Below, in pieces: positions 8,540 to 19,486 of a stretch of 64,000 nucleotides of DNA. Made by a program: the position numbers and the translations under genes. Every line of letters begins with the position of its first letter. Positions within the stretch are counted from its first letter, which is position 1. The stretch lies in the NCBI RefSeq assembly GCF_005862305.2, contig NZ_CP054021.1, positions 248,001-312,000 on the forward strand, given 5' to 3'. Below the pieces are notes generated by a model that ran no database searches, was not told the origin of the DNA, and was given only the letters and a program-made list of their open reading frames with translations. Source of the stretch: Rhizobium indicum. GTDB taxonomy: Bacteria > Pseudomonadota > Alphaproteobacteria > Rhizobiales > Rhizobiaceae.

Positions 8540-9328
8540 TCAGCCGGTCAGCAGCTTGACTGCGACAACAGCAAGCGTGGCGGCAAGGACGATGCGGATG
8601 GTGCGTTCGTGCAGCTTCGGCGCCAGAAGGCTGCCGATGATGATGCCGGGGATAGAGCCGATCAGCAGGGCAAACAGCATCGGCCAGTCGATCTCGCCGA
8701 TCAGCCAATAGCCCGTGCCGCCGATCAACGTGAGCGGTACTGCATGAACGATATCGGAACCGACGATCTCGCGCACATCGAGCCTGGGATAAAGGACCAG
8801 CAGGATCGTCACACCCAGCGCGCCGGCACCGACCGAGGTCAAGGTGACGAGGACGCCGAGAACGAATCCGAGAATGACGGTGAGGGCGAGGATGGTCGTC
8901 GGCTTCGGCGGTGTGCGATCGCCGATGGCGCGGCGCGCCAGTTCGAGGATCGGGCCACGGAAGACCAGCATGATCGCGGTCATGACCAGAAGCCAGCCGA
9001 GCGCCGTGGTGATCGTATTGGTCACGCCGATGCTTTTGCGATCGACGCCGGCCAGCAGCCACAGCATCAGCAGGGCGGCCGGCAGGCTGCCGGCCGCGAG
9101 GCTGCCGACGATCTTCCAGTTGACCCGCCCATGCATGCCGTGAACGGCGGTACCGGCCGTCTTGGTGATCGCCGCGTAGAGAAGATCGGTGCCGACGGCG
9201 GTGGCGGGATGGACGCCGAAGAGCAGCACCAACAGCGGCGTCATCAGCGAACCGCCGCCAACGCCGGTGATGCCGACGAGCGCGCCGACGAACAGGCCGG
9301 AAAGCGAATAGAGCGGTTCGAATGTCAA
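8540..9328 (-). CDS. TauE/SafE family membrane permease
   Basis: The product of about 262 residues is hydrophobic, with about eight predicted membrane helices. The family hallmarks are the N-terminal GALVGITGVGGGSLMTPLL and its internal counterpart LVTLTSVGAGALGVTILL, which form the two inverted repeats of TauE/SafE (TSUP) proteins. Members move sulfur-containing anions or organic sulfonates; the substrate here is unknown. The TTG at 9328 begins just before the first helix. A longer frame from ATG 9412 adds a soluble tail that does not look like this family. No substrate-linked gene is adjacent. Confidence 0.8.
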   Translation of the reverse strand: MTFEPLYSLSGLFVGALVGITGVGGGSLMTPLLVLLFGVHPATAVGTDLLYAAITKTAGTAVHGMHGRVNWKIVGSLAAGSLPAALLMLWLLAGVDRKSIGVTNTITTALGWLLVMTAIMLVFRGPILELARRAIGDRTPPKPTTILALTVILGFVLGVLVTLTSVGAGALGVTILLVLYPRLDVREIVGSDIVHAVPLTLIGGTGYWLIGEIDWPMLFALLIGSIPGIIIGSLLAPKLHERTIRIVLAATLAVVAVKLLTG

Positions 9329-9562
9329 ACAAGCGCCCCTGACGGCGCGCGGCCACGACAAATCCGATAGATGAAAACTCGCACTTCGTTCTTGTCCCGC
9401 CCTCTTTCCCAAGACGGGTAGATTGGGCGAGAAGCTGAGTCAAGTTCACGCCCCCATCGTCCCGGAAATCATCGACGACTGGAAAGTTGAGGTTTCGCTT
9501 GACGGTGACATGCGCTAAGAGCGGCTGACCATTTTTATAGAGTTAGCCGGACATTGGCCGCC

Positions 9563-11113
9563 ATGACAGACAAGACACCCTTCTACATCACCACCGCGAT
9601 TTCCTACCCTAACGGCAAGCCGCATATCGGCCATGCCTATGAGCTGATCGCGACCGATGCGATGGCGCGTTATCAGCGCCTGGATGGCAAGGATGTCTTC
9701 TTCCTGACCGGCACCGACGAACACGGCCAGAAGATGCAGCAGACGGCCCGCGCCGAGGGCATCACCGCGCAGGCGCTCGCCGACCGAAACTCCGGCGAAT
9801 TCCAGGCGATGGCGACGCTGCTCAACGCCTCGAATGATGATTTCATCCGCACCACGCAGGAGCGTCATCACGAGACGTCGCGCAACATCTGGAAGCTGAT
9901 GGCCGACAATGGCGACATCTACAGGGACAGCTATGCCGGCTGGTATTCGGTGCGCGACGAGGCCTACTACCAGGAAAACGAGACGGAGCTGCGCGCCGAC
10001 GGCGTGCGCTACGGGCCGCAGGGCACACCCGTCGAGTGGGTGGAAGAGGCAAGCTATTTCTTCAAGCTCTCCGAATACCAGGAGAAGCTGCTTGCGCATT
10101 ATGAGGCGAACCCCGACTTCATCGGTCCGGCCGAGCGCCGCAACGAGGTGATCTCCTTCGTCAAGTCGGGACTCAAGGACCTCTCGGTCTCGCGCACGAC
10201 CTTCGACTGGGGCATCAAGGTGCCGGACGATCCGGCCCACGTGATGTATGTCTGGGTCGATGCGCTGACCAATTACATCACCGCGACAGGCTATATCGAG
10301 GACCGGAACGGCCCGCGGGCGAAATACTGGCCGGCTGACGTGCACATCATCGGCAAGGACATCATCCGCTTCCACGCCGTCTACTGGCCGGCCTTCCTGA
10401 TGTCGGCGAAGCTGCCGCTGCCGAAGCGCGTCTTTGCCCACGGCTTCCTGCTCAACAAGGGCGAGAAGATGTCGAAGTCGCTCGGCAATGTCGTCGATCC
10501 GGTCAATCTGGTGAACCATTTCGGCCTCGACCAGGTGCGCTACTTCTTTCTGCGTGAAGTGTCCTTCGGCCAGGACGGCAGCTACAGCGAAGAGGCGATC
10601 GGCACTCGCATCAACTCCGACCTCGCCAACGGCATCGGCAATCTCGCCAGCCGCTCGCTATCGATGATCGTCAAGAATTGCGACGGCAAGATCCCGGAAT
10701 GCGGCGCGCTCAGCGACGAGGACAAGGCGATGCTGGCTGAGGTCGATGCGCTGCATGCCTCGACCCGCGAGGATATGGGCAAGCAGCAGATCCACCGGGC
10801 GCTCGCCTCGATCATTTCGGTCGTTTCCGAGACTGACCGTTATTTCGCCGGTCAGGCGCCGTGGGCGCTGAAGAAGACCGATCCGGAGCGGATGGGCACC
10901 GTGCTTTACGTGACTGCCGAAGTCGTGCGCCAGATTGCCATCCTGCTGCAGCCCTTCATGCCGGACTCATCGGCCAAGCTGCTCGATCTGGTCGCAGCAC
11001 CCGAAGACAAGCGCGACTTTGCTGCCCTCGGCGAAGCCGGCCGTCTCATTGCCGGAACGACGCTCGAAGCGCCGACGCCGGTCTTCCCGCGCTACGTGGC
11101 TCCGGAGGCTTGA
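9563..11113 (+). CDS. metG: Methionyl-tRNA synthetase
   Basis: The enzyme charges tRNA-Met. The 516-residue protein is a class Ia synthetase with HIGH motif [10 protein letters not shown] and KMSKS motif [10 protein letters not shown]. It also has TDEHGQK near the active site, VWVDALTNY and [19 protein letters not shown]. It lacks the zinc-knuckle cysteines and the C-terminal tRNA-binding extension of the E. coli enzyme, matching the short form usual in alphaproteobacteria. ATG 9563 gives the usual N-terminus [18 protein letters not shown]. tatD follows after four bases. Confidence 0.96.
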   Translation: MTDKTPFYITTAISYPNGKPHIGHAYELIATDAMARYQRLDGKDVFFLTGTDEHGQKMQQTARAEGITAQALADRNSGEFQAMATLLNASNDDFIRTTQERHHETSRNIWKLMADNGDIYRDSYAGWYSVRDEAYYQENETELRADGVRYGPQGTPVEWVEEASYFFKLSEYQEKLLAHYEANPDFIGPAERRNEVISFVKSGLKDLSVSRTTFDWGIKVPDDPAHVMYVWVDALTNYITATGYIEDRNGPRAKYWPADVHIIGKDIIRFHAVYWPAFLMSAKLPLPKRVFAHGFLLNKGEKMSKSLGNVVDPVNLVNHFGLDQVRYFFLREVSFGQDGSYSEEAIGTRINSDLANGIGNLASRSLSMIVKNCDGKIPECGALSDEDKAMLAEVDALHASTREDMGKQQIHRALASIISVVSETDRYFAGQAPWALKKTDPERMGTVLYVTAEVVRQIAILLQPFMPDSSAKLLDLVAAPEDKRDFAALGEAGRLIAGTTLEAPTPVFPRYVAPEA

Positions 11114-11117
11114 GGCC

Positions 11118-11900
11118 GTGCTGATCGACACGCATTGCCATCTTGATTTCGCCGACTTCGAGGCCGAGCGGGACGAGATCGTCGCGCGCGCCCATCAAGC
11201 TGGCGTCGCGCAGATGGTGACGATCTCGACGCGGGTGCGCAAGCTCGGCGCGTTGCTTGCTATCACAGAGAAGTATCCCTCGGTATTCTGCTCGGTCGGC
11301 ACGCATCCGAACAATGCCGACGAAGAGCTGGAGATCCAGACGGAAGAGCTGGTGCGTCTCGCCAATGCCCATGAGAAGGTGGTCGCGATCGGCGAGGCCG
11401 GTCTCGACTATTTCTACGATACGCAAAAGCCTGAGGACCAGCAGACCGGCTTCCGCCGCCATATCGCCGCGGCGCGCGAGACCCGGCTGCCGCTCGTCAT
11501 CCACAGCCGCAGCGCGGACGAGGACATGGCTGACATACTAACCGAGGAAACCGGGAAGGGGGCCTTCCCCTTCATTCTCCATTGTTTCTCGGCAGGCCCG
11601 GAGCTTGCCAAGACTGGCGTCGCGCTTGGCGGCTACATTTCCTTCTCGGGCATCCTGACCTTCCCGAAGTCGGAAGAGCTGCGGGAGATCGCCAAGACGA
11701 TCCCGCAGGATCGGCTGCTTGTGGAAACGGACGCGCCCTATCTGGCGCCGAAGCGCTGGCGCGGTAAGCGCAATGAGCCGTCCTATGTCGTCAACACGGC
11801 CGAAGTGCTCGCCGAGACGATCGGCCTTGCTACCGAAGAGGTCGCACGGATCACGACAGAGAACGCTTTCCGGCTGTTCTCGAAGATGCCGAGGATCTAG
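11118..11900 (+). CDS. tatD: TatD family metal-dependent hydrolase (3'-5' DNase)
   Basis: The 260-residue TIM-barrel protein starts with the metal site IDTHCHLDF (His-x-His) and continues with AIGEAGLDYFY (Glu ligand), PLVIHSRSADEDM (His ligand), ILHCFSAGPE (His ligand) and LLVETDAPYLAP (Asp ligand), so all ligands of the TatD metal centre are present. Family members degrade DNA ends and may act in quality control. The GTG at 11118 begins four bases after the metG stop, and the next gene begins four bases after this stop. The three genes form a tight operon. Confidence 0.93.
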   Translation: MLIDTHCHLDFADFEAERDEIVARAHQAGVAQMVTISTRVRKLGALLAITEKYPSVFCSVGTHPNNADEELEIQTEELVRLANAHEKVVAIGEAGLDYFYDTQKPEDQQTGFRRHIAAARETRLPLVIHSRSADEDMADILTEETGKGAFPFILHCFSAGPELAKTGVALGGYISFSGILTFPKSEELREIAKTIPQDRLLVETDAPYLAPKRWRGKRNEPSYVVNTAEVLAETIGLATEEVARITTENAFRLFSKMPRI

Positions 11901-11904
11901 CGGC

Positions 11905-12723
11905 GTGCTCTACCGGCGGCGTTTCACCATTCTCGGCTGTTCGTCGTCACCGGGCGTGCCGCGCATCACCGGCGACTGGGGTGCCTGCAATCCCGACAAT
12001 CCGAAGAACCGGCGCACGCGCGCTGCCTTCATGGTGCAGCAATTCGCACCCGATGGCGGTGTCACGACCGTCGTCATCGATACCGGGCCGGACTTCCGCG
12101 AGCAGATGATCAGGGCAGGGGCCGACCATGTCGATGCCGTGCTCTACAGCCATCCGCATGCCGATCATATTCATGGCATCGACGATCTGCGCGGCTATTT
12201 TCACAATACGCGCCGCCGGGTGCCGATCTTTGCCGACCAATTTACGATGGACAGGTTGCGGGAAGCCTTCGGCTATTGCCTGGAAACGCCGCCGGGCAGC
12301 AACTACCCGCCGATCGTGCTGCCTGTTGTCATCGAAAACCTCGACGCGCCCGTGGAAATCCATGGTCCCGGCGGAACGATCGCCTTCCATCCGCATATCC
12401 AGCAGCATGGGGATATCCACTCGCTCGGCTTCCGCATCGGCGATGTGGCTTATTGCAGCGATATTAGCGATTTCCCGCCGCAGACCGTCGAAAAGCTTCA
12501 GAACCTCGACATGCTGATTATCGACGCGCTGCAATATACCTACCATCCGAGCCACCTGTCGCTGGAACAGTCGCTCGACTGGATCGGCCGGCTGAAGCCG
12601 AAACAGGCGATCCTCACCCATATGCACACGCCGCTCGATTACGACGTGGTGATGGCTGAGACGCCGGACCATGTGGTGCCGGCGTATGACCAGATGAGCT
12701 TCGAGACCGAGGTCAGGCTCTAA
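11905..12723 (+). CDS. Metallo-beta-lactamase-fold hydrolase (PhnP-like phosphodiesterase)
   Basis: The 272-residue protein has the metallo-beta-lactamase motif SHPHADHIHGIDDLR, a later His in PHIQQHGDIHSLGF, the metal-bridging Asp in VAYCSDISDFP and the final His in AILTHMHTPLDY. The early LGCSSSPGVPRI and WGACNPDNPKN are typical of the PhnP/RNase Z-like subgroup, which cleaves phosphodiesters. The GTG start at 11905 and the tight spacing tie it to metG-tatD. Its stop overlaps the stop of the convergent TerC-like gene. The natural substrate is not known. Confidence 0.88.
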   Translation: MLYRRRFTILGCSSSPGVPRITGDWGACNPDNPKNRRTRAAFMVQQFAPDGGVTTVVIDTGPDFREQMIRAGADHVDAVLYSHPHADHIHGIDDLRGYFHNTRRRVPIFADQFTMDRLREAFGYCLETPPGSNYPPIVLPVVIENLDAPVEIHGPGGTIAFHPHIQQHGDIHSLGFRIGDVAYCSDISDFPPQTVEKLQNLDMLIIDALQYTYHPSHLSLEQSLDWIGRLKPKQAILTHMHTPLDYDVVMAETPDHVVPAYDQMSFETEVRL

Positions 12724-13346
12724 AGCTTTAACCCGCTCGCTTGCACGTACGGCCACAGTTCGACGCCACCGCGGTGGATCATGTCGAGCGAGACGTAGAG
12801 GATGATCAGCAGGCCGACATAGGCGATCCAGCGATGGTTGGTGAGCAACCGGGCGATAAAGTTTGCGGCAATACCCATTAGCGCGATCGACAGGGCAAGA
12901 CCGATGACTAGCACGCTCGGATGTTCGCGCGCAGCACCGGCAACGGCCAGCACGTTGTCGAGGGACATCGAGACGTCAGCAATGACGATTTGGGTCGCCG
13001 CCTGGAAGAAGGTCTTTCTCGGCGCGCCTTCGGCACCCACCGCTCCGTGATTCTCGCCATGGCCGGCGCGAAGCTCGCGCCACATCTTCCAGCAGACCCA
13101 GAGCAGCAACAGGCCGCCGGCCAGCAGCAGGCCGACGATCGCCAGCAGATAGACTGCGACGCTGGCAAAGAGAATACGCAGAACGGTCGCGGCCACAATG
13201 CCGACGATGATCGCCTTGCGGCGCTGCGTCGCCTCGAGGCCGGCAGCAGCAAGACCGATAACCACGGCGTTGTCGCCGGCGAGAACGAGGTCGATAGCAA
13301 TGACCTGCAGCAAAGCCGTCATACCGGCTGCCGTAAACATGTCCAT
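12720..13346 (-). CDS. TerC/YjbE family integral membrane protein
   Basis: The 208-residue protein has about seven hydrophobic segments. It carries paired acidic motifs typical of TerC proteins, LVLAGDNAVVIGLAA near the N-terminus and VSMSLDNVLAVAGAA after the central loop. Related proteins (YkoY, YjbE, MntX-like) are linked to manganese export or metal loading of exported enzymes. The central hydrophilic loop is His-poor and Gly/Ala-rich. ATG 13346 is preceded by TTGGGGAT. I found no yybP-ykoY riboswitch core upstream. Confidence 0.85.
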   Translation of the reverse strand: MDMFTAAGMTALLQVIAIDLVLAGDNAVVIGLAAAGLEATQRRKAIIVGIVAATVLRILFASVAVYLLAIVGLLLAGGLLLLWVCWKMWRELRAGHGENHGAVGAEGAPRKTFFQAATQIVIADVSMSLDNVLAVAGAAREHPSVLVIGLALSIALMGIAANFIARLLTNHRWIAYVGLLIILYVSLDMIHRGGVELWPYVQASGLKL

Positions 13347-13614
13347 ATGAATTATCCCCAATGCGTCAAAGCCGTGCTAGCGTCTCGAAGGTTTGACGTC
13401 AACCGCTGAGAGATTTCGCAAGCGGCGTATTTGCGAGTCTGCGCGCCGAAATGGCAGGCGGCAATGAAACAGCAAGCGATGCAGTGGAGCATCGCCATTC
13501 CCCTGGAACATTCAACTCAGCCGACGGTTCTTCAAGTCAGGAAACCAGACACCGGTCAATCATCGGCCAAACTTCGCATTGGCGGCTGGATCTGCACATC
13601 GAGAGGAGAGTCCC

Positions 13615-14292
13615 ATGGGCAGCATTTACAACGATACCAACCCGACTTTTTCAGGCCCGACAGGCGGCAGCAGCCTTGCCGCATTTTTTGACAACCGATC
13701 GGACGCCGAATCCGCCGTCTCCCGTCTTGAGGACGCAGGCGTGCCGGTTGCGAGAATAAGGCTGATGCCCGGATATGAGGCGGGCGCAAAAAATACCGGC
13801 GCAATGAGCGAAGACCGCAGCGGCTTCTTCGACGCGCTGGCCGACTTCTTCCTCCCAGACGAGGATCGCGCGGTCTACGCAGAAGGGCTGCGGCGAGGTG
13901 GATTCCTCGTCCAGGTCAATGATATCGATGACGCGCTCTACGAGACCGTCCACGATATTCTGGACGACGAGGGCAGCATCGACATGGATGAGCGGGCGGA
14001 TCTCTGGTCGTTGGAAGACAGACAGCAAGGCGCGTCCAATACCGGTTTTGCCGGATCGGCCCAGGGCGGCAAAGCCTCGGAAAACCTCGCCGTGTCCGAG
14101 AGTGCATTTGACGATGCGCGCCCGGTGGCAATGCGGGACACCGCGCATGGAAGCGCCAAGGTGCGTGCCTATACCTTCCCCGAGCCTGGCACCACGTCAT
14201 CGGACGAAACCAATCGCCAATCCCAAGGCCAGTCCCAAACCCAATCGCAAGGCGGATCTCACCAGAGCCAGGGTTTCCGGCGCGACCATTAA
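13615..14292 (+). CDS. General stress protein 17M-like protein with Gln/Ser-rich tail
   Basis: The 225-residue cytosolic protein starts MGSIYNDTNPTFSGPTGGSS. Residues about 20-60 (AAFFDNRSDAESAVSRLEDA, then GVPVARIRLMPG) resemble the GSP17M/YflT domain, in which a helix follows a beta strand with an RSDAExAV pattern. A second alpha/beta unit follows (GFLVQVNDIDDALYETVHDI). The tail is low in complexity (repeated SQ and QSQ pairs). GAGAGGAGAG precedes ATG 13615. A strong terminator follows at 14297-14326. It is probably stress-related; no biochemical role is established. Confidence 0.75.
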   Translation: MGSIYNDTNPTFSGPTGGSSLAAFFDNRSDAESAVSRLEDAGVPVARIRLMPGYEAGAKNTGAMSEDRSGFFDALADFFLPDEDRAVYAEGLRRGGFLVQVNDIDDALYETVHDILDDEGSIDMDERADLWSLEDRQQGASNTGFAGSAQGGKASENLAVSESAFDDARPVAMRDTAHGSAKVRAYTFPEPGTTSSDETNRQSQGQSQTQSQGGSHQSQGFRRDH

Positions 14293-14296
14293 TATT

Positions 14297-14326
14297 ATGA
14301 GGCCCGGCCGCAATGCCGGGCCTCAT
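14297..14326 (+). terminator. Strong hairpin terminator
   Basis: An 11-bp perfect stem, ATGAGGCCCGG (14297-14307) with CCGGGCCTCAT (14316-14326), closes an 8-base loop and is followed by TTCCTCT. It lies five bases after the stop of the stress-protein gene, so the next gene at 14360 probably depends on read-through or its own promoter. Confidence 0.8.
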
Positions 14327-14359
14327 TTCCTCTCGCTCAACCTATTCGAGGACATGTCG

Positions 14360-14737
14360 ATGCAATCATCCATCAACCGCCACGGCCTTCCCCCAGATCC
14401 CGACGAACTGATCGCAGAAGGTGAGCCGCCTTTTGCCGATGCCGCGGAGCAGACGGCGCGTGAAAAGGCCGACGAAAGCCTGAATGCCCTGCAACATGAG
14501 GTCAGACTGCTGAATGCCCGCATGGGCGTGCTGCGCGAGGATGCGGAAGCAGCGCTGAAAGCCAAGGCCACATCGGTCGATGCGAGTGCCCATGTGCAGC
14601 TCGGCGATTACCCCTGGCTGAAACTTGCCGCGGCAATCGGCGCAACCTTCATTGCAGCCAGACTGGTTCGGCGTCTTCCGCTCGGTGTGCTGCTTGCGGG
14701 ATTTGCCGGCCATATCCACGAAGTGAGACGGCAATGA
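14360..14737 (+). CDS. Small membrane-anchored protein of rhizobia
   Basis: The 125-residue product has a charged helical N-terminal half (AEQTAREKADESLNALQHEV, then RLLNARMGVLRED) likely to form a coiled coil. One C-terminal hydrophobic segment follows (LAAAIGATFIAARLVRR and LPLGVLLAGFAGHIHEVRRQ). The layout resembles DUF883/ElaB-type membrane anchors, but this is not a firm assignment. ATG 14360 has GAGG eight bases upstream; ATG 14354 is too close to it. The last 15 codons are echoed at 20418-20465. Confidence 0.65.
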   Translation: MQSSINRHGLPPDPDELIAEGEPPFADAAEQTAREKADESLNALQHEVRLLNARMGVLREDAEAALKAKATSVDASAHVQLGDYPWLKLAAAIGATFIAARLVRRLPLGVLLAGFAGHIHEVRRQ

Positions 14738-14929
14738 CGGTTTGAGCGTGCTCCTGGCATAGGCGCCGCTTGACCCTGTCGCGCAGGTTAGCCTGCTGCG
14801 GCACGTCGGCGGCCGGCGTGATTTGGCACCGCCGCTGTTAGCCACTCGCATGATCCTTGGAGGCACTCCGTAGCGCTACGATCGCATTCGGCGCCTCGAT
14901 ATAAGAGAGGCAGCAAGCTCGTCCCCGTT

Positions 14930-16033
14930 TTACGCCGAAGTCAGATGCTGCCCGAAAAAGTCGCTGAGCTTCGCGATTGCAGGCCCGACGAATTGCGGCT
15001 TGTCATAGAGGTCGACGTGGGTCGCACCATCCACAACGAAGAGTTCCTTAGGCTCCCTGGCCTTTTCATAGACCTGGTCGCTCCAGAATTTTGTCTCGGC
15101 TTTGGAACCCGCGATCACCAGAAGAGGCCGAGGCGAAATTGTCTCGATCATCTCGAACGGGTAGAATGCCATCTGCTGAGGCAAGCTCGAGAATATATAG
15201 CGATTAACGGAATTCGGATGCTGACCGCGAGCCGTGCGGTAGTATTCATAACCCTCCCTGTACATGACGGGAGTCGCTGGCGTGAAGTCGTCGGGAGAAT
15301 TGGCCACAACAGGCACAAGGCGAACTGGTTCGCCACGCGCTTCACGGCTGCGCTGCTCGCCGGCATCCTTCAGCCGCTTGACGCGCTCTTCATAGGAGAT
15401 GGAGTTCGAAAGTCCCTCGCGACGACCCTGGCCAATATCGAAAGTGCTCACGGCTGCGACGGCCCTTACGCGGTGCTCGTGCTGTGCGTGGTTCAACGCG
15501 TAGCTGCCGCCGATGCAAATTCCCAATGAGCCGATCCGCACCGGATCGACCTGCGGATGCTGAACCAGGAAATCAATGGCGCAACTGATATCATCCACGC
15601 GCTGTGCCGGCACTTCCATAAGACGCGGCTCGCCGCCACTTTCGCCTTGATAGGATGCATCATAGGCCAGGCCGATAAATCCCGCTTCGGCAAGGCGCTG
15701 GGCATAGAGACCGGAGGACTGTTCCTTTACGGCGCCGAACGGATGGGTCACCACAACTGCCGCATACTTCCTGCTGCTGTCGAAATTGGCGGGCTTAAAC
15801 AAGTTAGCGACAATGTTCGTGCCCATGTTCCGTGCAGGGTAGGTGACACGTTCAATCGTCACGCCTTTGTCGTTCGGGTAGTTGACAACAGCGGGTCCTT
15901 TGACCTTAGCAGATTGACCCGACGCCGCGGCGTTTCCAGCCAGTACTGAGCCGGCGACGGCAGCGCCAGACAAGACAAGCGCAGACGTTCCGAGAAACTG
16001 CCGCCGCTTCTCATCGATAAATTCATTGTCCAT
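14930..16033 (-). CDS. Tat-exported alpha/beta hydrolase, dienelactone-hydrolase-like
   Basis: The 367-residue protein begins with a twin-arginine-type signal (EKRRQFLGTSALVLSGAAVA), so it is probably exported folded to the periplasm. The alpha/beta fold shows VVVTHPFGAVKEQSSG (oxyanion region), the nucleophile elbow GSLGICIGGSYAL with Cys in place of the usual Ser, as in dienelactone hydrolases, PLLVIAGSKAETKFWSD and the catalytic His in GATHVDLYDKP. Related proteins are annotated as hydrolases or acetyl-xylan-esterase-like enzymes. The substrate is unknown. About 290 bases separate it from the upstream cyclase locus. Confidence 0.82.
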   Translation of the reverse strand: MDNEFIDEKRRQFLGTSALVLSGAAVAGSVLAGNAAASGQSAKVKGPAVVNYPNDKGVTIERVTYPARNMGTNIVANLFKPANFDSSRKYAAVVVTHPFGAVKEQSSGLYAQRLAEAGFIGLAYDASYQGESGGEPRLMEVPAQRVDDISCAIDFLVQHPQVDPVRIGSLGICIGGSYALNHAQHEHRVRAVAAVSTFDIGQGRREGLSNSISYEERVKRLKDAGEQRSREARGEPVRLVPVVANSPDDFTPATPVMYREGYEYYRTARGQHPNSVNRYIFSSLPQQMAFYPFEMIETISPRPLLVIAGSKAETKFWSDQVYEKAREPKELFVVDGATHVDLYDKPQFVGPAIAKLSDFFGQHLTSA

Positions 16034-16323
16034 TGTAAAACTCCCTTGCTAGCGATCTGATTTGGAAGGATCAACGCGCTCATTTGGCGGTGATCTTTGT
16101 TCTTCTTGGTGCCAAGAATCGAATTCAACTTGTCGATCTCTCCTTGGTGAATGAGCCGCGGGAATTAGGTTCAGTCCCGCCTTGTGAAGGCGATCTCCCT
16201 GAACGGGCATTCCCCCGACAGTAAAGATGATGTGCTGCTTGAGCCGGACCTCAGATATTGATACGGCACTCCGGCGGCTCCGCTCCTTCAACGTTTTCAT
16301 GCGCGACGATCTTTGGAATGACC

Positions 16324-18206
16324 CTATACGGCTGTGTCTGGGGCCTTAGCGCGCTCCAGGTCCGCGAGAAACTGCCGCATTAAGGGGGAATCTCCAAACC
16401 GGCGATAGTCGCGTTCCGATTTTAGCGAAAACTCGGGATTTTCCCTGACAAGGTCGGCCATTGTCGTTTGGGCATCGCCCAGATCGTCCCTCGCAGCCTG
16501 CAGCGCGGTTTGGATTAACAAGCAATTTGCGTCTTGCGGCGACCGGATCAGGCATTCGCGGATGACATTTGCTGCCTCGTCGCGGCGACCGGCCGCGTAG
16601 AGAGCCTGCCCATGCACGTAAGCATAATATTCGGGGGCAATTGGATGAAGGCGGCGCGCGCGTCGGCATTCGAAACAGCAGCCGCATAGTCTCCAAATCG
16701 AACTTGTGCCTTGGCTAGCGCCATTAGGCTATCTGGGGCGTTCGGGTTGAGCTCCACGGATCGTTTCGCGGCCTGTAGCGCGCCGGGATAGTCGCCGGCG
16801 GCGGACAGGCCGAAGCTGAGCACCTGGTAACCGATCGCCAGATTTGGGTCGAGGCGGATAGACTGGCGCGCCTCGCTCAAACCGATTTCCACGTCTCTTT
16901 CCGTCGCCCGACCGGTGACCCGTTGCGTCATGTCGAAGATGTACGTCATACCGAGGCTGGCGCGCGCGACCGCATAGGACGGGTCCAGTTCCAGCGCCTT
17001 CTGGTAAAGTCCGCGTGCGGCCAGGAGTCCCTCGATATCCTTCGCGTCGTGCTTGAACCGATTTCGGGCCTGCAGGACAACATCGTAGGCCTGCAGGTTC
17101 TTCGTCGGGCGCCGGATCGCCACTTCTTGCTCCGTTCTGCCGACATAAGACACGAGACTGGCGACGATCTGGGATGTCAGTTCGCTTTCAACGGAGAAAA
17201 TATCCTCGACATTCCGGTCATAACTTTGTGTCCAGAGATGTGCTCCGCTTTTCACGTCGATCAGCTGCGCGGCGATACGAAGCTGATCACCGACACGACG
17301 CGCGCTTCCATCGACTACATAGGCAACATTCAAGCGGTCACCAATCGTTCGAATGTTACCCGCATCATCCCGCACTGCAGATGTAGAGTCCGGGTCGATC
17401 ACCTGGAGATCAGGATTGCGCCCAAGCTGGGTCGTAATGTCCTCGGTAAGGCCATCGGCAAAGTAGGCCTGCGCGGGGTCGCCACTCATATTGTCGAAAG
17501 GCATCACCGCTACGGACGGTCGCGGATCGATTCTTTCCGCGTTCGCTAGCATGGTAAAGTCGGACGGTATCCCGGCGATCATCGCAGACAGTGGAATTGG
17601 CTGAAGCGAAAGCCCGATCCCGAGCGAAATTGCCCCGACCCCATAGGCGAGCCGAACGCCCACGTGGGGCACGAAGGAACGCACGCGGCTCCAACGTCGA
17701 TTTCGCCGGCTCGGTCGTTTGACGGCGTAGACGTCGAGGCGTTCGGGAATGTTCTTCGCCGTTCGGCGCCCAATATGGGAAAAGCTCTTGCCGCGGCTGC
17801 GGTCGGCGCTCAGCACCACCGCGTTACTGACAAAAATGCTACCCGGGTCGGCCATGGCTTCGAGCCGGGAAGCCACGTTGACGCCGTCGCCATAAATGTC
17901 GCCATTGTCCTCAATGACATCGCCGAGATTGACGCCGATCCGGAACTCGAATCGTTGGTTCTCGAAGCCGTTCTGGATCTTTACTGCCGCATCCAGCGCG
18001 TCGTTGACACTGGGGAAGGTTGCGAGAAAACCGTCGCCAGTGCTTTTGAACGTTCGTCCGCCATGTTGGCTGACAGTCGGTTCGATCAGGTCGTCGAATA
18101 CAGAGCGGAGCTCTGCGTAAGTTGTCGCCTCGTTTTCAGCCATGAGACGACTGTAGCCAACAATGTCTCCGGCCATGATCGCCGCAAGCTTACGTTCCAT
18201 CGCCAC
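16324..18206 (-). pseudogene. Class III adenylate cyclase with TPR region, frameshifted
   Basis: From ATG 18206 the frame encodes an N-terminal cyclase domain: metal Asp14 in MAGDIVGYSR, second Asp58 in FKSTGDGFLATF, and YGDGVNVASRLE with the transition-state Asn and Arg. The Lys/Asp pair points to ATP as substrate. A membrane segment follows, then a TolB-like module (RPSVAVMPFDNMSGDPAQAY) and TPR repeats. Near 16654-16662 the frame is lost in a CG dinucleotide run. Removing one CG unit restores NADARRLHPIAPEYYAYVHG and joins the remaining TPR region to a stop at 16324. Without this the product ends at 16548 after a foreign tail. Intact, the locus would encode about 627 residues. Confidence 0.8.
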
Positions 18207-18342
18207 GGCGGCCGCGCCAGTTAACGCCAGAGCCGCCGAGCAGGTGTCTCCTGTTCAAGTCAACACAGCGGTCCGGCATGTTCGTAATCCTCTAGGGTCG
18301 ATGCGGAAAAAGGGGCATCCTTGTTTAAAATGGTCGTCCTGT

Positions 18343-19443
<1,101 letters not shown>

Positions 19444-19486
19444 TTAGTCGCTATAATCGGAATGAGCCTATGTCAGGAGTGGATAA

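Noticed and set aside
13347..13460. Possible yybP-ykoY manganese riboswitch upstream of the TerC-like gene
   Set aside because: The conserved loop sequences of that riboswitch class were not found in the leader.
16049..16300. 83-codon minus-strand frame between the cyclase locus and the Tat hydrolase
   Set aside because: No ribosome binding site and no family likeness; it may be coding, but cannot be supported.
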